From Dillenia suffruticosa (taxonomy: Eukaryota > Streptophyta > Magnoliopsida > Dilleniales > Dilleniaceae), in contig JAVTVX010000002.1 of the NCBI GenBank assembly GCA_033439265.1, positions 8,964,174-9,028,173 of the forward strand: 64,000 bases of DNA. Reading direction: 5' to 3'. A program made the position numbers and the translations under genes. Below are positions 58,509 to 64,000 of this stretch, piece by piece (the stretch's first letter is position 1; each line of letters starts with the position of its first letter). The notes below the pieces were generated by a model, which saw only the letters and a program-made list of their open reading frames with translations, ran no database searches and was not told the DNA's origin.

Positions 58509-60479
58509 TTGTCTGATATTATTGACATAGGTACCCTGTGAAGTTAGGCAATGTGTCGATGTAGAGGCATGCCAACACATCCAAGGAATAATTACCACGA
58601 ATAGGAATGAAGTGTACGGACTTGGTGAGTCTATCGACGATCACCCATATAACATCATGCCATGTCGAAGTCCACAATAGCCCCATCATAAAATCCATCG
58701 TGATGTGTTCACACTTCTACTTGAGAATGGGAAGAGGCTATAAAGTGTCGGTGGGTCACTGATACTCAGCTTTCACCTGCTGACAAATTAGGCATCGAGC
58801 AACAAACTTTGTGATCTCCCTCTTCATACCGGGTCACCAATAACTATCTCAGATAATCTGATACATCTTCGTACCGCCCAATTGCATAACACAAGCGGAG
58901 GAAAGAGCCTTCTCAAGAATAGCTCTTCGAAGATCGCTATCGATAGGAATACAAACTCGCTCTCTGTATAACACTAATCCGTCATCAGGGACTCGAAAAT
59001 CTCCGCCATCACCCCTGTAGATCCTATCAAGAATACCTCAGAGCTCCTCATTTAATCCCTAGAGCTACCTAATGCGGTAAAGCAAGGTTGGCCTCACCTC
59101 AAATCGGGCTATTAGTACTCCTTGATTATCACTAGCCAAGCTGACTCCTAATGCACGAAGTTCTACCAAACAAGAGAGATAAGCATTCTCATCATCTAAG
59201 GAAAAGATGATAACTTCCGGCTCAAGGCATTTACTACAACATTTGCCTTTCCCGAATGATAATAGACGATAAGGTCGTAATCCTTCAATAACTTCAACCA
59301 TCCCTTCTGTTGGAGGTTCAATTCCTACTGGGTGAATAAATACTTGAGACTTTTATGATCTATGAATACTCTACAGGTCACTCCGTATAAGTAATGTCGT
59401 CATATCTTCAAAGCAAACACTATGGCGGCCAACTCGAGATCGTGTGTCGAGAGTTCAACTCGTGTTTCTTCAACTGTCGCAAAGCATATGTAATAACCCG
59501 ACCATCCTACATTAGTATATAACCCAATCTCTATCGGCTGACTTCTTTGTATACCACATACTCCCGACTACTATTGAGAAGGGCCAATATCAGTGCGGAT
59601 GTCAATTGTTGTTCGAGCTCCTGAAAGCCCACCTCACAATGATCATCCCAATAGAATTTGACGTCCTTTCATGTCAACTTAGATAGTAAAGCAACAATTC
59701 GAGAGAATCCCTTTACAAACCGCCGATAATAACCTGCAAAACCAAGGAAACTCTGGATCTTAGTCACGGTTTACGGATGCTCCCATCTCAATATAGCTTC
59801 GAGTTTTTGCGGATCGACGGAAATACCTTCCGTAGAGACTATGTGCCCCAGAAAACCAATCTGCCATAGCCAAAATTCATACTTCGTGAATTTGGCATAT
59901 AACTGTCTCTCGCGATCTGTAAAACAACCAAAAGGTGCTGAGCATGTGGCTGGTGCATTGGTCAGCCCAAACGGCATAACCAAGAACTCAAAAATATCTG
60001 TATCGAGTGCGGAATGCGGTCTTGGGCACATCCCAACCCTAATTCGTAATTGGTGATAACCTGATCGGAGATCTATATTTACAAAAACCCTAGCACCCTG
60101 AAGCTGATCAAACAGATCATCAATGCGGGGCAACGGATATCTGTTCTTGACAGTGATTTTGTTCAATTGCCGATAATCCATACAAAGTCGGAGGGTACCG
60201 TCCTTCTTTTTCACAAATAGCACTGGAGTACCCCAAGGTGAAGTGTTTGAATGGATAAATCCCTTATCCAGCAATTCCTGCAATTGAACCTTGAGCTCCT
60301 CTGCTCGGATGGTGCCATCCTATATAGCAGAATAGAGATAGGAGTAGTCCCCGACATCAAATCAATCTCAAAATCAAATTCCCAAACTGGTGGTAATCCT
60401 TGTAGCTCCTCAGGAAATACGTCAGGAAAGTCCTGTACTACCAGGACCTCATCGAGCCTTGGATCCTCTATGGTGGAAT
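58509..60479 (-). pseudogene. G-family chromovirus pol fragment G3
   Basis: Minus-strand integrase core part (58509-58800), RNase H region (about 59470-59065) and RT (60283-59771: [44 protein letters not shown]). The protease/RT linker follows to 60479 (FPDVFPEELQGLPP near 60430). The G2 LTR terminus at 58508 abuts its integrase, so G2 probably inserted into this copy. Fossil with many breaks. Confidence 0.8.
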
Positions 60480-60730
60480 CCACCGAGGATATCATCACAT
60501 CCTAAGTAGGCATCCCGCTTGCACATTTCAATTAAACCATTTCAAATCAGTGTGCCAATGCAGTGGAAGATATAATTCATATCAAGTTTTCAAAGAGTGG
60601 CACGATGTCATTACAACATAATTCATGGATGCAAATCATTTGAATCAATCATTTGGGACACTCCAATAATCACAAAGAGAAGCATTTATAAAATATAGAT
60701 CAAATCTCATGTTTTCACACATATCACAAA
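60480..60730 (-). mobile_element. G-family LTR fragment, left of CACTA
   Basis: Matches the G LTR from the point equal to about 55388 onward; continues at 63115 after the CACTA element. Joined abruptly to G3 coding sequence at about 60480. Confidence 0.75.
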
Positions 60731-60759
60731 CATTACAAAAAAACACGGTTTTAGCCATG

Positions 60760-61320
60760 GATTTTCGCGACGGAAAAAATTCGTCGCTATTTTGTGACGG
60801 ATTTAGCGATGAAAAAGTTTTTTGTCACTAATTTGTCACAAAATTTGCAACAAAAAAGAAGTCATGACTAAATTAGTGACGGACACATCATTCGTAACAA
60901 AATTTATCGTTAATTAGTGACGAAAAAATTTTCGTGGCTAAATTTGTCGCTAATTGAGGACAAAAAATTTTTCGTTGCAAATTTTGTCGCTAAATATGGC
61001 AAAATTTTGCCACGAATTTAAAATTCGTCGCAAAATTTAATCTTTTTTAAATAAAATTTTTTTTTTTTATTTTTCTTTTTATTTTATTAATATGTAATAT
61101 TTCAGTTAAAAATTAATTTTAGCGACGGATTTGTTTTCCGTCGCTAGATGAAAATCCCAATCCGTCGCTAGGTTTTTTATATATAATTAAATAAAATATA
61201 TCCCGTAATTTAGCGACGGATTAAAATCCGTCGCTGAATTTAATCTTTTTTTAATTAGAATTTTATTTTTATTTTATTTTATTTTAATAATTTCAGCGAC
61301 GGATTCCAAATCCATCGCTG
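60760..61320. repeat. Left subterminal repeats of CACTA
   Basis: More than ten copies of motifs around TTCGTCGC, GTGACGG and TTAGCGACGG alternating in orientation, forming many potential hairpins. Confidence 0.85.
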
Positions 61321-61639
61321 AATTTTATATTCTTTTAATTATAATTTTATTTATTTTATTTTATTCTATTAATTTATATTAACAAATCATATTATTATTT
61401 TATAATATTTTAATTTACATTTTATTTTATTATATTATATTTCATTTTTTAGAAGAATAATGTTATTTAACTCTTAAAAAACCATATATTTTATTTCATT
61501 TAAATTATATATATTTTTTAATTAATTTATTATTTTTTTACTTTTTTGTTTGATTTAATATATTTTATTATTGTATATGTAATTTTATTTTATTTGTATT
61601 ATTTTTTTAAATAATATAAATTTTTTAATTAAATATTAA

Positions 61640-61845
61640 TGTCTGCGTGGGCGCCGACGCATGCACGCACGGGCGCCTGCCTACTTGTCTGGGCTCCCGC
61701 GCCCTGCACGCGCCTGCCTTGGATCCCGCGTGTGCCTGCCTGGGCGCCAGCGCCTGGGCGTGCCTGCTTGGGCGCCTAGGCAGGCGCGCGGGCACCCAGG
61801 CGCCCAGGTAGGCATGCGGGGGCCCGCGCCTGGGCGCCCTTTGTT
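61640..61845. repeat. GC-rich island 1 in CACTA
   Basis: A stretch dominated by imperfect repeats of GGGCGCC and CCTGCCTGGG, with inverted pairs (for example around 61770-61815). It stands out from the >80% AT surroundings. Open frames across it have no domain. Confidence 0.7.
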
Positions 61846-61873
61846 TTAATACTAAAAAAGCATGCAGGTGGAG

Positions 61874-61930
61874 GGATTCGAATCTTGGATTTTGAATTTG
61901 AACAAAAAACATATCACCACTGCACCACCG
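61874..61930 (-). other. tRNA-like A/B box pair (SINE-like), minus strand
   Basis: Minus strand carries an A-box-like TGGTGCAGTGG (61927-61917) and a B-box-like GATTCGAATCC (61884-61874), the two internal RNA polymerase III promoter elements of tRNA genes. There is no complete tRNA fold. It may be a SINE head or a decayed tRNA. Confidence 0.45.
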
Positions 61931-61934
61931 CTTA

Positions 61935-62495
61935 GTGTTAGTGTTGTGTGAAAATATTTTTATTTTCTTTCTTCTTCCTTTTTGTTTCCTATTCTTACTT
62001 TTTTTTCCTTTGGTTTTTTTTTTCTTTCTATTTTCATTTCTTATATATAATAATTTTATTGAAATTTGAATAAAAATATTTTATGATTAAATATATAGAT
62101 TTTTTAAATTATTAATATATTATAATTTATTGATAATTATAATTTTATAGTTTTGAGATGCATTTTTAAATTATGGATTAAAAAAACAAAATGAAAATGA
62201 AAAAGAATAATAAAATAATAAAATAAAAGAAAAAAGAAGAAATCAAAATATAATATTAATATATTTTTTAATTAATTAATTATTTTATTTTAAATTAGTA
62301 TTTTATTATTTTTTATTTTATTAAAAATTATCATATTTATTATTTTTAATTAATATTATTTTAAGTTGGTGGTATAAATAAAAAAGGTTTTTATATTTAT
62401 TATTTTAAATTGTTATTATATATTATTTTATTATTATTAGAAAATTGTGAAAAAAAGATAATAAATAATAAAAAAAAAATTATATCACAATAATA
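61935..62495. other. AT-rich core of CACTA without genes
   Basis: Long A/T runs and purine or pyrimidine tracts; nothing recognisable. Confidence 0.6.
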
Positions 62496-62499
62496 TTTT

Positions 62500-62574
62500 T
62501 GGCTTAGTGGTTTACAGGTTGTGTGTGTGTGTGCAGGAGTTCGCGTGTGTGTGTAGGAGTTCGGAGTTCGAACC
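62500..62574 (+). other. Second tRNA-like A/B box pair, plus strand
   Basis: A-box-like TGGCTTAGTGG (62500-62510) and B-box-like GAGTTCGAACC (62564-62574), with a (GT)n run and a short duplicated segment (GTGTAGGAGTTCG type) between them. Opposite orientation to the first pair. Confidence 0.45.
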
Positions 62575-62624
62575 ACGGTGGAGGCAGAAGGCGCAGCGTT
62601 TTCCAGCAATTAAGAGTTGATGCT

Positions 62625-62760
62625 ACGCTGGGGTGCTGGCTCGGGCGGGCAGGTTGGTGCTAGCTCGGGCGAGCAGGTGTCGGTGCTGGCTTGGGCGGGC
62701 AGGTTGCAGGTTGGTACTGGGGTGGGTGGGCACGTGGCTCTGCTAGCTCATGGGCAGAGC
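62625..62760. repeat. GC-rich island 2 in CACTA
   Basis: Imperfect repeats of about 30 bp built on GGTGCTGGCTCGGGCGGGCA (starts near 62631, 62655 and 62682). Confidence 0.7.
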
Positions 62761-62764
62761 ATAT

Positions 62765-63080
62765 GGAATCAGCGATGGATTTCAAATTCGTCGCTAATTT
62801 AGTGACGGATAATTTATTTTTTGACGGGTTTGTTTTCCCTAAATTAGCGACGGATTTTAGCAATAAAAATTATCTGTCGCTAAATTTAGCGACGAATAAT
62901 TTTTCGTCGCTAAATTTTGTGACGAATTTTAGCGACGAAAACTTATTTGTCGCTAAATTTAGCGACGGATTCCAGATTTTCGTCGCTAAATTTAGCGACA
63001 GATTTTTAATTTTTGTCGCTAAATTTTTTCGACGCGTTATTAGCGACGAAAAATTTTTTATCGCTAAATCCGTCGTTAAA
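62765..63080. repeat. Right subterminal repeats of CACTA
   Basis: Dense TTAGCGACGGAT / TTCGTCGCTAAAT motifs in both orientations, matching the left end. Confidence 0.88.
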
Positions 63081-63114
63081 TTTGTAGTTAAAAGACTGTT
63101 TTTTTATAGTGAAA

Positions 63115-64000
63115 ATATTTCATTTTGAAAAGATATAAAACATGTATTTTTACTCAATCAAGAACATAACGTCAAAATCTCACTCACATATACGGGAGGG
63201 TATATCACTCCTTGAAATGTACCACGAAGTGTAAAAATTATACACTTTTTGCTCGGTCACAAGCATGTCACTACAATGTAACACATAATATATATAAATA
63301 AAATTGGAAATCACTATATTAAATTATATCTTAACTAAATCTTTCATTTAGAACCAAAGTTTAGGACATTATAGGTAGGCTTCTAATGTGTACATAGTTT
63401 GTCTCTTTTTTATCACCAAATCGGCAACTTTAATTGCTCATTTATAAATACACCTTATAATTTCATCACGAACGTTGGCAAATAAAAATCAACATTGTCA
63501 ATTTAGAGTTCTCCCTAGAACTTCCTATACATAACTCACTATATATATATATATATATATATGTCTCCAAATTACATATCAAACTTATTCACAATTTTTA
63601 TCACATTTTATCTCCTTGTATACTCAAAATAGTCCACTAAATTTTAAAAATTAATATGCTCAAGATTTCACCTCCTTTGTGTACAAATAGTCTACATTCA
63701 TCTTGCACATTGTATACTCCATCCTTCAAAATTCTGCATGCTAACAAATCAATTGCATTTATCACTCCTTCATAAAATTTCACATTCTACAAGCATTACG
63801 CATACACATACTTATACGTACTCCTTACATTCTTAACAACTCACCAATTTAAAGCACACATATACAAATTATATATACACACATAAATATTCATCCCACT
63901 TCTAAAACTTTACACACATTATGATATTTTCTCCTTATCATTCCCTCCTCGGCTAGCATAAAAATGGTCGCACTTCAATCATCTTTAGTACAAAAAATTT
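63115..64000 (-). mobile_element. G-family LTR fragment, right of CACTA
   Basis: Continues the LTR of 60480-60730 and matches the G2 LTR from about 55640 (for example TACGGGAGGGTAT near 63190). It contains a segment near 63305-63440 without a match in the other copies and a (TA)n run near 63541-63561. Runs off the window edge. No gene seen. Confidence 0.75.

Larger units (their letters stand above)
60731..63111. mobile_element. Non-autonomous CACTA (En/Spm-type) DNA transposon
   Basis: Left end CATTACAAAAAAACA; right end, reverse complemented, CACTATAAAAAAACA. Flanked by 3-bp AAA (60728-60730 and 63112-63114), as expected for CACTA elements, and the flanks rejoin into continuous G LTR. Subterminal regions are packed with GCGACGG / CCGTCGC repeats in both orientations (60760-61320 and 62765-63080), where the transposase of such elements typically binds. 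No transposase coding sequence. The centre is AT-rich with two GC-rich islands. Confidence 0.88.

Noticed and set aside
61625-61912. Arg/Pro-rich and Ala-rich frames on both strands of GC island 1
   Set aside because: Open only because GC-rich repeats lack stop codons; no domain.
60760-63080. CRISPR-like array from regularly repeated GCGACGG words
   Set aside because: Repeats occur in both orientations with irregular spacing inside a CACTA element in plant DNA; no spacers or cas genes.
62691-63128. 145-aa frame at the right end of the CACTA element
   Set aside because: It translates the repeated GCGACGG motifs (recurrent FVAKFSD), not a protein.
1-64000. An undescribed multigene system or host operon
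   Set aside because: Nearly every stretch with a coding signal is assigned to a retroelement, a CACTA element or the mitochondrial insert; the exceptions are the SIRE 3' ORF remnant and insert U, both fragments within an element.

Overview
This window looks like repeat-dense nuclear DNA of a flowering plant, most likely a eudicot. It holds plant-type Ty1/copia and Ty3/gypsy retrotransposons, a CACTA DNA transposon and a nuclear copy of plant mitochondrial DNA (cox1, sdh3, rps4). Grass mitochondria generally lack sdh3, so its presence favours a non-grass; this is inference. I see no intact host gene. Working labels: G = chromodomain-bearing Ty3/gypsy family; R = a second gypsy-like family; T = a long-LTR family; S = a short copia-like LTR family; A, B, C, D = four copia elements; SIRE = a Sirevirus-like copia; U = an unclassified insert.

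Left part (1-16543). An R-family 3' end (1-643) lies against an inverted G LTR fragment (644-1063). Minus-strand chromovirus G1 follows (1064-10121, LTR 7532-10121). G1 is split by solo LTR T1 (1234-4205), which itself carries solo copia LTR S1 (2064-2449). Next come a Sirevirus-like fragment (10122-11448), a G LTR fragment (11449-12678), a plus-strand G internal fragment (12679-14560), an R-family tandem-LTR remnant (14561-15934), a copia RT fragment and an S-type LTR fragment.

Middle (16544-20084). A minus-strand block of mitochondrial DNA carries broken rps4, a near full-length sdh3 and the first third of cox1. Its rps4 copy is split by T2 (18497-19773), with a perfect 5-bp target duplication.

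Right part (20085-60479). Chromovirus G2, minus strand, has its left LTR split by the 15.6-kb SIRE element (20397-36030). SIRE contains copia A (22689-31485), which contains copia B (24774-28723). The G2 interior is split by copia C (41363-51526), which contains copia D (43199-48267). D has two LTRs that read identical and one open reading frame of 1387 codons spanning its interior; it is the youngest insertion seen. The right G2 LTR (54434-58508) abuts the integrase of a further copy, G3.

Right edge (60480-64000). Another G LTR is interrupted by a 2.4-kb non-autonomous CACTA element (60731-63111) with GCGACGG-type subterminal repeats, two GC-rich cores and two tRNA-like promoter pairs.

Target duplications give a relative history. 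The G copies and the mitochondrial insertion are oldest, then SIRE and T, then A, then B and C, then D. I found no undescribed defence, metabolic or RNA system. The most unusual signals are the hairpin cluster in the D LTR, translation starting at the LTR/primer-site junction, the mitochondrial block split by an LTR, the extra 3' ORF of SIRE, and the paired tRNA-like boxes in the CACTA element.
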